Below, piece after piece: positions 5,968 to 6,039 of a DNA stretch of 6,039 nt. The stretch covers positions 1 through 6,039 of the forward strand of contig JAFTAC010000696.1 in NCBI GenBank assembly GCA_017458805.1. Reading direction: 5' to 3'. The position numbers and the translations under genes are program-made. Under the pieces are notes generated by a model. That model saw only the letters and a list, made by a program, of their open reading frames with translations, did not search any database and was not told the origin of the DNA. The DNA comes from Victivallales bacterium (lineage in GTDB: Bacteria > Verrucomicrobiota > Lentisphaeria > Oligosphaerales > Oligosphaeraceae). Position 1 is the stretch's first letter, and each line of letters opens with the position of its first letter.

Positions 5968-6039
5968 TGGAGAAGCGCGGGCTCCGCCCCGCACATCGTG
6001 AAGAAGCGCGGGCTCCGCCCCGCACATCGTGAAGAAGCG
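5968..6039 (+). repeat. Tandem family A hairpin repeats upstream of the operon
   Basis: Two full copies and a truncated third with a 31-nt period: 5968-5994, 5999-6025 and 6030-6039, the last cut by the window edge. Each reads TGGAGAAGCGCGGGCTC (TGA in later copies) and then CGCCCCGCAC. The first copy matches the rnfA-rnfB gap copies at 24 of 27 positions but in the opposite orientation. The inner stem GCGGG/CCCGC closes the loop CTCCGC. Any promoter of the operon would lie within or beyond this array; I see no convincing promoter in 5922-6039. Confidence 0.85.

Noticed and set aside
5922..5996. Upstream in-frame start of the aminotransferase
   Set aside because: The extension covers the repeat array and A-rich leader. 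The ATG at 5921 has AGAGGA at proper spacing and begins a typical N-terminus.

Overview
The window carries one minus-strand gene cluster, read from right to left: a class-III (glutamate-1-semialdehyde-aminomutase-like) aminotransferase, then rnfA, rnfB, rnfC, rnfD and rnfG. These are five of the six subunits of the Rnf ferredoxin:NAD+ oxidoreductase, a membrane complex that couples electron flow between ferredoxin and NAD+ to Na+ or H+ transport. The sixth subunit, RnfE, is not in the window. In the common A-B-C-D-G-E order it would lie just left of position 1.

Layout: 1-94 is non-coding and holds a long hairpin plus a REP-like element. rnfG is at 95-694 and overlaps rnfD (691-1734) by ATGA. 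An 86-nt gap (1735-1820) holds a second copy of the REP-like element. rnfC is at 1821-3170 and rnfB at 3183-3977. A 134-nt gap (3978-4111) is packed with three copies of a different hairpin repeat. rnfA is at 4112-4693 and the aminotransferase at 4707-5921. The leader at 5922-6039 has tandem copies of the same hairpin repeat as the rnfA-rnfB gap and runs off the edge.

How the genes work together: RnfB and RnfC are the peripheral iron-sulfur and flavin subunits that meet ferredoxin and NAD(H). RnfG and RnfD carry covalent FMN. RnfA, with the missing RnfE, forms the membrane core around a shared [2Fe-2S] cluster. The aminotransferase stops 13 nt before rnfA and is probably co-transcribed, but its substrate cannot be read from the sequence.

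Organism: the DNA is GC-rich, Shine-Dalgarno sites are mostly weak or absent, RnfB is the long multi-cluster form, and the gaps hold palindromic repeats. Together these suggest an anaerobic Gram-negative bacterium. The repeat style recalls Planctomycetes/Verrucomicrobia/Kiritimatiellota/Lentisphaerae genomes, but this is a low-confidence impression. The genes themselves are ordinary. The most unusual content is the non-coding part: two families of hairpin repeats, both with stem sequences that differ between copies yet stay paired, placed in every sizeable gap of an energy-conservation operon.
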